Source of the DNA: CAZMVY01 sp964617875
GTDB lineage: Bacteria > Planctomycetota > Phycisphaerae > UBA1845 > PWPN01
Direction: 5' to 3'
Length of the DNA stretch: 64,000 bases
Assembly (NCBI GenBank): GCA_964617875.1
Contig: CAZUAI010000019.1
Span: 1 to 64,000, forward strand
A program made the translations under genes and the position numbers. Position 1 is the first letter of the stretch; every line of letters begins with the position of its first letter. Shown here piece by piece: positions 34,549 to 42,433 of this stretch. A model generated the notes under the pieces. That model did no database searches and was not told the DNA's origin. It saw only the letters and a list, made by a program, of their open reading frames with translations.

Positions 34549-37500
34549 ATGAGCCGCATGAGTCCGAGCGACCGGAACGAAACCAGACGACTCCTCGGAT
34601 GGGACTACCTCATCGTCACGGCATCGAACGCACGGCAGGCGGCGGCATATGAGTCGCAGCTCACGCGCCGGCGCGACCTCGGTCTGCTGGCCGGCGTCCG
34701 GCACGTGCTCGTCGTGCCCGATTGGAAGGGCCGGCGGATCGGCAGCGGCGGAAGCACCGTTCTCTGCCTCGCCGAGGTCCTCCGCCGCGAGTCGGCGAAC
34801 GGCACCGAGCGCCTCGCGGAACCGGCGGCATGGCTGTCCGTCCTTCGGCGGCTTCGCCTGCTGATCATTCACGGCGGCGGTGATTCGCGGCGACTGCCCG
34901 CGTACGGCCCGTGCGGCAAAGTCTTCGTGCCCGTACCCGGCGAGAGCGACAGCGCCCTTCCCCTGACGCTGTTCGATCGGCAATTGCCGACGTATCTCGC
35001 CCTGCCGCCCGCGGCCCCCGAGGCCGGCCAGGTCGTCATCACCTCGGGCGATGTCCTCCTGCGGTTCGACCCCGCGGCAGTGCGGTTCCGCCCGAACGGG
35101 CTGACGGGCCTCGGGTGTCTTGCCCATCCTGAGCAGGCAAGCCGCCACGGCGTCTTCTGCACGGGCGCCGACGGCCGGGTGCGGCTGTTCCTGCAGAAGC
35201 CGAGCCCCGCCGAACAGGCCGCCAGGAACGCCGTCAACCGCTACGGTCAATCGATGCTCGACATCGGCGTCATGAGTCTCGATGCGGCCACGGCGGCGTC
35301 GCTCCTCCGCCTGTGCGAATTCGCCCTGCGCGAGGACGGCACATTCCTCTGGAGCGGCCCCACGGGCGAGGCAATCGAATCGTGCGGTCTCGACTTCTAC
35401 ACCGAGGTCTGCTGCGCCATGGGTAGCGAGGCCACGCCCGCCCATCACGCCGCTACCGCCCGCGCGGCCGGCTCGCGGTGGGAGCCCGCCGGGCTGCGCC
35501 GCATCTTCGATGCCGTCTCGGCGATTCCCTTCAACGTGCAGATCCTGCCCCAGTGCGAGTTCATCGACTTCGGTTCCACCCGCCGCATCATTCACAGCGG
35601 CGCGGACCTGCTGCGGGCCGAACGCGGAACATCGCGGACGGACACCTGCCTGAGCATCGAGAACGAAATCGCCGACGGCGGGACCGTCGCCGGCGCGGAC
35701 AGCTGGATCGAAGGGTGCCGGATCGCCGCCCCGCTCACACTCCGCGGCGAAAACGTCGTCGTGGGACTCGATGTGGATGAGCCGCTGGCGCTGCCGCGAG
35801 GCGCCTGCGCAGACGTCATGCCCGGCCGGAGCCGCGACGGAACGCCCGTGTTTTTCATTCGGTGCTACGGCGTCGATGACTCGTTCAAGGACTCGGCCGA
35901 AGGCGGCGCCGTCTTCCACGGACGGCCGCTGGCCGACTGGCTGGCGACCGTCGGGGCAACGCCGGAAGACGTCTGGCCTGCCTCGGCGGCGGCCCGCGGC
36001 ATCTGGGATGCCCGCCTCTTCCCGGCGGAGCGGGAGGCATCGGCCTGGCGGCGGTGGCGGTGGATGTTCGATGTCTCCGCCGCGAGCGAAATCCAGCGCC
36101 GCGAGTGGCTGGCCGCCGACCGCTACAGCCTCGCCGAGATCGCCGAGCTGGCCGACCACGAGGCGTTCCACGAACGCCGCCGCCGCATCCGCGCGGACGA
36201 GGTCCGCCGCTCGCTTCGCCGCCTGTTTCGCAACGACAGCGCGTTTTCCGCCGCCGAACTCGCGCACGTGCTGGCGCACGTGGCCGACCCCGGGCGGGTC
36301 ATCGCCGAACTGGTCGCCGAGGCCCGCTGGCATTCCGCGCCCGGTGCCCCCGCGCACGGACAGGAGACGTTCGTCGTCTCCCGCATCCTTCACTCTCTCG
36401 GCACCGCGATCGAAGGCAGCCGCGCATGCCAGGGCGACCTGCTGAACGACGTGAACGCCGCCGACCGTGAATGGCTCGACACCCTCGGGCTCTCGCCCTC
36501 GCCCACGAACGACGGTCGCCCCTGGCCCGAACGGGCAAAGGATGCCGCCTTCGAACACCTGCATCGAACCATCGTGTCGAGCGCCGGCCGCGCCGATGCA
36601 CACCCCGTCAGCTCGCTCCGGAGCGACGAAATCGTCTGGGGCCGCGCGCCCGCACGGCTCGACCTCGGCGGCGGCTGGACAGACACGCCCCCTTATGCCC
36701 TCGAGCACGGCGGCTGCGTCATCAACGCCGCGGTCGACCTCAACGACCAGCCGCCGATCCACTGCTATGCCCGCGTCATCCCCGAGCGCGTCATCCGCAT
36801 CGCGTCGATCGACCTCGGCACGCGAGTGGAAATCGGCGAGCTGGAGCACCTGCTTGACTACCGGCACGCCACCAACGAGTTCGCCCTCGCCAAGGCAGCT
36901 CTGGCGCTGTCGGGCTTCTCGCTCGAAGCGGCGGCCTGGCCCGTCGGCGTCACAACCCTCGATGCCATGCTCGCGCGGTTCGGCGGCGGTATCGAACTGA
37001 CCACGCTCGCCGCCGTTCCCAAGGGCAGCGGCCTGGGCACGTCCAGCATCATGGGCGCGGTCATCCTCGCCGTGATCGAAAGGATGATCGGCCGCACGCC
37101 GACGTGGCGCGAGCTGTTCGACGGCGTGCTGCGCCTGGAGCAGGCCCTGACGACCGGCGGCGGCTGGCAGGACCAGGTCGGCGGGGTCGTGGCCGACGCC
37201 AAGATCGTCACGAGCGGCCCGGGCCTCGTGCCGGATGTCCGCGTGCATTACGTGCCGAGCGACGTGCTCAACCCGAAGGGAAACGGCGGGCAGACGCTCC
37301 TCTACTACACAGGCATCACGCGGCTCGCGAAGAACATCCTGCGGCAGGTCGTCGGCCGCTACCTCGACCGCGACCGCGCGGCGATGGCAACGCTGCGTCA
37401 ACTCCACCGCCTCCCGGCCGAGGTAGCCGAGGCCATGTCCCGCAAGGACATGCAGGCGTTCGGCGAACTCATCGACGTGGCATGGAGGCTGAACAAACAG

Positions 37501-37737
37501 CTCGACCCCGACTCGAGCAACGACGCGATCGAGGCGATCCTCGCCCGAATCCGCCCGCATCTGTACGGCGCCAAGCTCCTCGGCGCCGGCGGCGGAGGAT
37601 TCCTGCTCATGATATGCCGCTCGCCGGACGACGCCGCCGCCGTCCGCCGCACGCTCGATCTCGACCCGCCCAACCCCCGCGCAAGGTTCTTCGACTACGA
37701 TATCAGCCACACCGGCCTGGCCGTGACCGTATGCTGA
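34549..37737 (+). CDS. fkp: Bifunctional L-fucokinase / fucose-1-phosphate guanylyltransferase (FKP-type)
   Basis: The product has 1062 residues, near the length of Bacteroides FKP. The N-terminal half has 'IIHGGGDSRRLP' (107-117), the family's nucleotidyl transfer loop, and a beta-helix-like middle. The C-terminal GHMP kinase starts near residue 701 with 'ARLDLGGGWTDTPPYALE', has the phosphate-binding loop 'GSGLGTSSIMGAV' near 825, and ends with 'LLGAGGGGFLLMIC' near 1010. The two activities convert free L-fucose via fucose-1-phosphate to GDP-L-fucose in the cytosol, the donor for fucosylated surface glycans. ATG 34549 was chosen as it sits eight bases after the preceding stop; ATG 34558 is an alternative. 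A 1123-residue antisense frame covers the gene and is a GC artefact. A hairpin at 37795-37812 follows. Confidence 0.92.
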   Translation: MSRMSPSDRNETRRLLGWDYLIVTASNARQAAAYESQLTRRRDLGLLAGVRHVLVVPDWKGRRIGSGGSTVLCLAEVLRRESANGTERLAEPAAWLSVLRRLRLLIIHGGGDSRRLPAYGPCGKVFVPVPGESDSALPLTLFDRQLPTYLALPPAAPEAGQVVITSGDVLLRFDPAAVRFRPNGLTGLGCLAHPEQASRHGVFCTGADGRVRLFLQKPSPAEQAARNAVNRYGQSMLDIGVMSLDAATAASLLRLCEFALREDGTFLWSGPTGEAIESCGLDFYTEVCCAMGSEATPAHHAATARAAGSRWEPAGLRRIFDAVSAIPFNVQILPQCEFIDFGSTRRIIHSGADLLRAERGTSRTDTCLSIENEIADGGTVAGADSWIEGCRIAAPLTLRGENVVVGLDVDEPLALPRGACADVMPGRSRDGTPVFFIRCYGVDDSFKDSAEGGAVFHGRPLADWLATVGATPEDVWPASAAARGIWDARLFPAEREASAWRRWRWMFDVSAASEIQRREWLAADRYSLAEIAELADHEAFHERRRRIRADEVRRSLRRLFRNDSAFSAAELAHVLAHVADPGRVIAELVAEARWHSAPGAPAHGQETFVVSRILHSLGTAIEGSRACQGDLLNDVNAADREWLDTLGLSPSPTNDGRPWPERAKDAAFEHLHRTIVSSAGRADAHPVSSLRSDEIVWGRAPARLDLGGGWTDTPPYALEHGGCVINAAVDLNDQPPIHCYARVIPERVIRIASIDLGTRVEIGELEHLLDYRHATNEFALAKAALALSGFSLEAAAWPVGVTTLDAMLARFGGGIELTTLAAVPKGSGLGTSSIMGAVILAVIERMIGRTPTWRELFDGVLRLEQALTTGGGWQDQVGGVVADAKIVTSGPGLVPDVRVHYVPSDVLNPKGNGGQTLLYYTGITRLAKNILRQVVGRYLDRDRAAMATLRQLHRLPAEVAEAMSRKDMQAFGELIDVAWRLNKQLDPDSSNDAIEAILARIRPHLYGAKLLGAGGGGFLLMICRSPDDAAAVRRTLDLDPPNPRARFFDYDISHTGLAVTVC

Positions 37738-37794
37738 CGCCCGGCAACGGCCCTCCGCGCCCCGGTTCAATAACCCTCTCCAGAACCCCGATAC

Positions 37795-37812
37795 GGGCGA
37801 ATCCCTTCGCCC
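37795..37812 (+). terminator. Terminator-like hairpin after the FKP gene
   Basis: GGGCGAA (37795-37801) pairs perfectly with TTCGCCC (37806-37812) around a TCCC loop, 58 bases after the stop codon. No T-run follows. Confidence 0.42.
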
Positions 37813-37997
37813 GGCTCCGGCGGTTATCCTGCATTGGCGTGATCGGCCCCCGTCGCGGTGTGCGTCACGAAGGATACCCCGCTCGACGGAAGCGGTCGCT
37901 TATGCGGACCTTGGACCGCCCGCCTCCAGTCGTGATTCAATTGCGTTTGTCGCAAACCATCGGGCCGACCGGTCCGCTGAAATCGGGCGATTTTCGG

Positions 37998-38027
37998 TGG
38001 ACTTCCGCGGAACACGGATGGTATTAT
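37998..38027 (+). promoter_or_regulatory. Promoter candidate for the V8-like protease gene
   Basis: TGGACT (37998-38003) and TATTAT (38022-38027) are separated by 18 bases. It gives a leader of about 60 bases. Confidence 0.38.
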
Positions 38028-38093
38028 CAACATTGACGCCCGCTGTTCGCCGTCGCCGCCGCGCGGGCTCCGGCCTACGGAGGGGAAGCGGTC

Positions 38094-39107
38094 TTGTTCG
38101 TGAAGATCCGAACGCATCTCCGGTCGATGACGCGACGCCGGCTGTGCGCCATCCCCGTGCTTCTGGTCGCCACCTGGCTCGTGCTGCTGAACCGGCTCGC
38201 GCCGCCGCCGCGGCCCATGGACGGCGCTGAACCGTCCATCACGGACCGCGCACGGATCATCAATGGCGACGACCGCGCCCGCGTTCAGGACACAACCGTG
38301 TTGCCCTGGCGGACAATCGGTCAGATCCGGGGCTGGTGGGGAAGCCAGGGCTTCACGGGCACAGGCGTGCTCGTGGCCCCCGATCAGGTGCTGACGGCGG
38401 CGCACTGCGTGTACCGCGCGGACTTCGGCGGCTGGGCGAACTCGGTGGAGTTCATCCCCGCGCGCAACGGCCAGGCGCAACCTTTCGGCAAGGCGATGGG
38501 AGTGCGATTCGCACTGCCCCGCCGGTATGCCGAACGGCAAAGTGAGGCCGACGACATCGTGCTCATGACGCTCGATCGCGCCATCGGCAACCAGACGGGG
38601 TGGCTGCCCGTCGCCGCCGACCTGCAGCCGCTCAGCGTGACGCTCAACTGGTCTCTGCAAACCGCCGGCTACCCCTCGGACAAACCCTCGGGCGAAATGT
38701 ACGCGGCGAGCGGCTCCGTCATGTCCTCGACGAAGGCATCCAGCGGCATCTGGGAAATCGACCTCGACGCCATCTTCGGCCAGAGCGGCAGCCCGATCTG
38801 GATCAGCGACCCCGCCGGCGGGCAGGCGACCGTCGTCGCCGTCCTCGTGGCCGAACTCGACAGCGGCCGTGCGAACATCGCGGTGCCCGTCAGCGCCGAC
38901 ATGCTCGCGCAGTTCCAGGCGGTGAGTACGGCCGAGGGCATGCTTCCCGCCGATGATTCGAGCATCTTCGTCGGTGAGCCGGGCAGCGCCGGCATCCCGC
39001 TGGCAACGCTCCCGATCGGGACCTGCGGCGCGGGCATTGTACCGATCATGGCGATTTCGGTGCTCTGTCTCGCAGGCTTGCGCAGCCGTTTCGCGCGCCT
39101 TGTGTGA
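38094..39107 (+). CDS. Secreted trypsin/V8-like serine protease with C-terminal sorting-type tail
   Basis: The product has 337 residues. A basic N-terminus and hydrophobic core (IPVLLVATWLVLL) form the signal or anchor. The catalytic triad is complete: His104 in TAAHC, Asp154 in 'ADDIVLMTLD' and Ser231 in GQSGSP, the V8/glutamyl endopeptidase form of the S1 fold. The last 29 residues contain CGAG (Cys311), a proline, a hydrophobic stretch and a basic end. This tail is shared with the TIGR03790-like protein at 54643 and looks like a processed cell-surface sorting signal. The TTG start at 38094 was chosen for AGGGG eight bases upstream; GTG 38100 or ATG 38127 are alternatives. Specificity cannot be told from sequence. 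Confidence 0.88.
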   Translation: MFVKIRTHLRSMTRRRLCAIPVLLVATWLVLLNRLAPPPRPMDGAEPSITDRARIINGDDRARVQDTTVLPWRTIGQIRGWWGSQGFTGTGVLVAPDQVLTAAHCVYRADFGGWANSVEFIPARNGQAQPFGKAMGVRFALPRRYAERQSEADDIVLMTLDRAIGNQTGWLPVAADLQPLSVTLNWSLQTAGYPSDKPSGEMYAASGSVMSSTKASSGIWEIDLDAIFGQSGSPIWISDPAGGQATVVAVLVAELDSGRANIAVPVSADMLAQFQAVSTAEGMLPADDSSIFVGEPGSAGIPLATLPIGTCGAGIVPIMAISVLCLAGLRSRFARLV

Positions 39108-39260
39108 CAGCAGGGCCCGGACCGGCCGCCAGGCGGCGGAATGCCGCTTGCCGCAGCGCCTAACCTTGCCCGCCGGGGCGTGTCAAACCGAGTGAGATAC
39201 GCTGGAATACCATCCGGCACCGGTCGTCAGCCCCGGACGGATCCGGCGTCAAGGTGTCCC

Positions 39261-39584
39261 ATGAGTCCTCTCGATCGCTCTTCCAGCAACGGATTGGCAG
39301 GACGCAGCAGCCGAGCAGCGATCGTCGCCGCCGGCATGGGCATGATGCTGCTTTGCGGCTGCGACTTGTCGTATTACCCGCCGGCCGTCCCCGTCTACGG
39401 GGAGTATTGCTGCGATCCGTACTACGCGTACGACGGGTGGTACGATTACGGCTACGCCGGCGAAGCGTACTACTACGAAGAGCCCGCGTACTACGAAGAC
39501 TACTACGAATACTACGGAGAGTACTACGAGGACTACGAAGACGACTTCGATTTCTGGTTCGACTTCTGGTACGGCGACTACTGA
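39261..39584 (+). CDS. Small, extremely tyrosine-rich acidic lipoprotein
   Basis: The 107-residue product is not recognised. A basic N-terminus and hydrophobic core lead to LLCG-C34, a good lipobox. The mature 74 residues contain 24 tyrosines and 20 acidic residues, in runs such as YYEDYYEYYGEYYEDYEDD, plus several tryptophans and phenylalanines near the end. There are no lysines or arginines in the mature part. Such a chain would be disordered, strongly negative and aromatic; metal binding, dityrosine cross-linking or surface adhesion are conceivable, but nothing fixes the role. AAGG lies seven bases before the ATG. The compositional bias is sustained in one frame only, with a stop at the expected place, which argues for a real gene. 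Confidence 0.65.
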   Translation: MSPLDRSSSNGLAGRSSRAAIVAAGMGMMLLCGCDLSYYPPAVPVYGEYCCDPYYAYDGWYDYGYAGEAYYYEEPAYYEDYYEYYGEYYEDYEDDFDFWFDFWYGDY

Positions 39585-39665
39585 GAAGCGCCCCGATGCC
39601 GGGTCGCGTCTTCTTGTGTTTCGTCGCTCCGTCGTCTCGTCATCCGCCCCGCAGAACGCAGTCCG

Positions 39666-40238
39666 CTACTTCACCTCGGCTTCCTTCGGCTTCGGATAGT
39701 ACTCCGATGCCCATTTGAGGAGTGCTTTGGCGAGTCCCCGTGCTTTCCACTCCACACCGAGGCCCACGGTCTTGCCCGTCCGCCCGACGGCATTGCCCGA
39801 CGCAAGCACGGTGCCGGACTGCTGGTCGACCAGTTCCACATGCGCCACCACCTGCTCCAGCGGCCCGAGGACGTTGTCGGTCATGTCCGCCGTTTCGTAG
39901 TGGATGATGCTCACGTTGAAGAGCAGCGTCTTGCCGGACGGGTCCTTGGGCAGGTGCGACGCCCGAAGCTGCTCGGCGAACTGGACGCGGAACTGCTGGA
40001 TGAAATCCGACGGGACGTGCTTGCCAAAGACGTTCTTCACCTCACCGAGCTTGAAGTTCCGGTACGAAGCCAGCGCCTTGACCTCCGGCCTGGCCGCCAC
40101 CGGCTTTTCTTCCCAGAACGCCCCCTTCGGCCCCAGGGCCTTTTCCGCCCCCTCGCCGACCAGCCGCCCCATGCAGCCCGTAGACAGCATCGCGAGCCCC
40201 GCCACGCCAAATACCGTCAGCAGTCTTTTCGTTCTCAT
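39666..40238 (-). CDS. Small lipoprotein of unknown function
   Basis: The product has 190 residues. A classical lipoprotein signal (MRTKRLLTVFGVAGLAMLSTG-C22) is followed by a basic/alanine region and a mixed alpha/beta domain with 'VSIIHYETADMTDNVLG', 'VVAHVELVDQQSGTVLASGNAVGRTG' and a C-terminal helix ending in KPKEAEVK. The 'V.L.D..SG..LA.G...G' strand pattern resembles small periplasmic domains that assemble with outer membrane complexes (DUF4410-like), but the match is weak. AAAGGA precedes the ATG at 40238 by eight bases; the frame's upstream extension is arginine-rich and not coding. It is a single gene, convergent with the tyrosine-rich lipoprotein gene and separated by 208 bases from hypB. 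Confidence 0.8.
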   Translation of the reverse strand: MRTKRLLTVFGVAGLAMLSTGCMGRLVGEGAEKALGPKGAFWEEKPVAARPEVKALASYRNFKLGEVKNVFGKHVPSDFIQQFRVQFAEQLRASHLPKDPSGKTLLFNVSIIHYETADMTDNVLGPLEQVVAHVELVDQQSGTVLASGNAVGRTGKTVGLGVEWKARGLAKALLKWASEYYPKPKEAEVK

Positions 40239-40446
40239 CGCGGATCCTTTCTGCCGGTTCCTGACCGTGCCTTGAGTGTCGTACCGAAAATCGTCCGCAT
40301 GACGCGGCCGACCGGGACGCACTTCAGATACTAGTAACCTCGCGACCGCGCGGCAACACCGCCTCGGCCCGCCGGCCGGCGATCGCGCCGATGTCGCGAA
40401 GCCCAGCGGCAGCAGGCGAAGATGTCGCACCTGAGCGATGACACCG

Positions 40447-41082
40447 TCAGCCGACGAGCCACGCAACCCAGTCGTCGATGCCCGAGCCGGTCTTTGCGCT
40501 TACGGTGAAGATCGGCGCCGCATCGTTGAGCTGGCGGATATAGCGCCGGCAGCCGGCGACGTCAAATGTGACGTGCGGGAGGAGATCCGTCTTCGTCAGC
40601 ACGACCGCGTGGGCCCGCTTGAACAGAAGCGGGTACTTGGCCGGCTTGTCGTCGCCCTCCGCGACGCTGAGCACGGCTACCGTGCGGTCCTCGCCGAGGT
40701 CGAAGCTGGCCGGGCACACGAGGTTGCCGACGTTTTCGATGAAGAGCAGGTCGAGCCGGTCCAGCGGAAGCTTCTGGACGGCGTGGTACACGATCGCCGC
40801 GCCCAGGTGGCAGCCGCCGTCGGTCAGAAGCTGCATCGCCTGCACGCCGAGGGCGGCGATGCGGTCGGCATCGTGCGTCGTGGCGATGTCGCCCTCGAGC
40901 ACGGCGGCGCGCCTGCGGCCCGTCAACCGGGGCAGCGTCGCCTCGAGCAGCGTCGTCTTGCCCGCCCCCGCCCCGCCGATCAGGTTGACCGACGCCACGT
41001 TGTGTTTCCGGAGCAGGGCCCGCGTGTCGTTTGCCAGGGCGTCGTTCCGGGCGAAGACGTTGCGCATCACCTCAACGTCCAT
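40447..41082 (-). CDS. hypB: Hydrogenase nickel incorporation GTPase HypB
   Basis: The product has 211 residues, shorter than E. coli HypB because it lacks the N-terminal CXXCGC and histidine-rich nickel-storing parts. The P-loop is 'IGGAGAGKTTLLE', the switch region contains 'NVGNLVCPASFDLGE', and the base-specificity motif is 'LTKTDLLPH'. With HypA it delivers nickel to the HoxH active site after HypCDEF have built the Fe(CN)2CO group. The start overlaps the end of hypA by 11 bases. It is the last gene of the hyp-hox operon. Confidence 0.95.
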   Translation of the reverse strand: MDVEVMRNVFARNDALANDTRALLRKHNVASVNLIGGAGAGKTTLLEATLPRLTGRRRAAVLEGDIATTHDADRIAALGVQAMQLLTDGGCHLGAAIVYHAVQKLPLDRLDLLFIENVGNLVCPASFDLGEDRTVAVLSVAEGDDKPAKYPLLFKRAHAVVLTKTDLLPHVTFDVAGCRRYIRQLNDAAPIFTVSAKTGSGIDDWVAWLVG

Positions 41083-41428
41083 CGTCCACCTCCATCGTGA
41101 CCGATCCGAGCAGCAGCTCGTCGCCGCCGTCGATATGAATCTCGACCGATCGGCACGCGGGGCACTCGTACGTCCAATCGCGCTGCTCCGATGCCTCCCC
41201 GCAGCGGCGGCACGTGACCACCGGCGCAACCATCTTCACGTCCAGGCACGCATTCTCGGCGATCGTGCCCAGAGCCGCGAGACGAAATGCCTCCGCGAGC
41301 ATCTCCGGCACCACCTGCCGCATGGCCCCGACACGGCACTCCACCCGCTCGATCCGCCGGGCGTTCCGGGCCTCGGCCTCGCGGACCGACGCGGCAACCA
41401 GTTCCGCCGCTATGGCAAACTCGTGCAT
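41072..41428 (-). CDS. hypA: Hydrogenase maturation factor HypA
   Basis: The product has 118 residues, the usual size. It starts MHEFAIA, with His2 and Glu3 as the conserved nickel ligands. The zinc site is the pair CRRC and CPAC near residues 73 and 90. It binds nickel and passes it to HypB/HoxH. The gap of 106 bases from the receiver gene upstream, with a small hairpin at 41485-41501, may modulate expression of hypAB relative to the rest of the operon. Confidence 0.95.
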   Translation of the reverse strand: MHEFAIAAELVAASVREAEARNARRIERVECRVGAMRQVVPEMLAEAFRLAALGTIAENACLDVKMVAPVVTCRRCGEASEQRDWTYECPACRSVEIHIDGGDELLLGSVTMEVDDGR

Positions 41429-41484
41429 GACCCCGCCGTCGCCGCGCGATCGGCACGGAATGATGGGTCGCACGCCCGGAGGCA

Positions 41485-41501
41485 CAGGCAAGGCGTGCCT
41501 G
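41485..41501 (-). other. Intra-operon hairpin between receiver gene and hypA
   Basis: CAGGCA and TGCCTG pair perfectly around a five-base loop in the only gap of more than 100 bases inside the hydrogenase operon. It may act as an RNA processing or partial termination site; no T-run is present. Confidence 0.3.
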
Positions 41502-41534
41502 ACGCGCGACTCATCGCCCGCGACCGGCCGCCCG

Positions 41535-41909
41535 CTATTTCAGCTTCGTCTGCAGCACCTTGAGCAGCGCATCGGCGTTGATCGGCTTCTGAAAGACGCC
41601 GCTCAAACCGAGTTCGGAGTAGTCGGTGCTCATGCTGAGGTTGTCGCCCACCGAGCTGAGCATGTAGATCGGCGCCTTGTTGCCCAACGCCCGCAGCTCC
41701 TTGACGAAGCTCGTGCCGGCATCCACCTCTTCCATCATCAGGTCCACGATGATGAGGTCGGGATTGACCTGCTTGTAGACCTTCAGGCCCTCCTCCGCCG
41801 TCGAAGCCTCCGCCATGATATAGCCCTTCGCCTCGAGGATGGCCCTCATGCTGTCGAGGAAGTCCCGGTCGTCATCGATGTAGAGAATTACGTGTTTTCC
41901 GTCTTTCAT
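41535..41909 (-). CDS. Single-domain response regulator in the hydrogenase operon
   Basis: The product has 124 residues, a bare receiver domain with no output module. The acidic pocket is in 'YIDDDRDF', the phosphorylation site is Asp56 in 'IIVDLMM', the switch serine is in 'MLSSVG' and the conserved lysine is in 'FQKPIN'. It overlaps the end of the maturation protease gene by four bases (ATGA), so it is translated with the hydrogenase genes. Its partner is probably the membrane histidine kinase encoded between hypE and hoxF. With no DNA-binding domain it must act by protein contact or by passing phosphate onward. Confidence 0.92.
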   Translation of the reverse strand: MKDGKHVILYIDDDRDFLDSMRAILEAKGYIMAEASTAEEGLKVYKQVNPDLIIVDLMMEEVDAGTSFVKELRALGNKAPIYMLSSVGDNLSMSTDYSELGLSGVFQKPINADALLKVLQTKLK

Positions 41910-42433
41910 GGTTCGTCCCCAGTAGTGGGCGCGGCCGCGGCCGCCGCCGGTCGGTCGGGTTCCGTCAGTGCCTCGTCAAAGCGGCGGCTGCGCAGCACCC
42001 GGCCCAGGAACCGAACCGCCGCCGTCAGGTTCGCCCGGGCGCGCCCGGACAACTGCTCGCCGAACTCGTTGAACGCATAGCCGCGGACGCCGAGGACGTA
42101 GCCCCGCGTCCGCGCGCCGAACAGGTCATGGGCCATCGCCAGGACGGCCGCGGGCTCCACGCTGTGCGTGGTGAAGCCGCCCGCCGCCTCCGGCTCGATC
42201 GCCCGGAAGAAGAACGGCTCCGCCCCCTCCGCCGCCGCATCGGCGAACACGACGACATCGTGCGCCGCAACCGCCGCCGCGTCTTCGACCGTCAACTGGT
42301 AATCCGCATCAACCGTCACGCCCGGCAACGCCAGCTCCCCGACAGCGCCGGCGACCGCCGGCCCCAGACCGTCGTCGAGACGGCCGGGGTTGCCGTAGCC
42401 GATCACCAGCACTGTGGCGTCACAGCCGGTCAT
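41906..42433 (-). CDS. hoxW: Hydrogenase maturation protease (HoxW/HycI type)
   Basis: The product has 175 residues. The N-terminus 'VLVIGYGNPGRLDDGLGP' carries the family's nickel-binding aspartate/glutamate region, and the central 'FADAAAEG' and 'TTHSVEP' stretches supply further metal ligands. It cleaves the C-terminal extension of the HoxH precursor after nickel insertion, and HoxH here does have such a tail. The ATG overlaps the hoxH stop by four bases, and its own stop overlaps the receiver start by four. A proline/alanine-rich C-terminus is not conserved in the family. Confidence 0.92.
   Translation of the reverse strand: MTGCDATVLVIGYGNPGRLDDGLGPAVAGAVGELALPGVTVDADYQLTVEDAAAVAAHDVVVFADAAAEGAEPFFFRAIEPEAAGGFTTHSVEPAAVLAMAHDLFGARTRGYVLGVRGYAFNEFGEQLSGRARANLTAAVRFLGRVLRSRRFDEALTEPDRPAAAAAAPTTGDEP

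Larger units (their letters stand above)
37738..38093. other. 356-base intergenic region
   Basis: It holds a terminator-like hairpin (37795-37812) behind the FKP gene and a promoter candidate (37998-38027) for the protease gene. The rest shows no protein-like frame or recognised RNA. Confidence 0.55.

Noticed and set aside
34399..37770. 1123-residue open frame on the minus strand opposite fkp
   Set aside because: It has no ribosome binding site or domain-like sequence and is arginine/glycine/alanine-biased. The plus-strand frame has complete FKP motifs.
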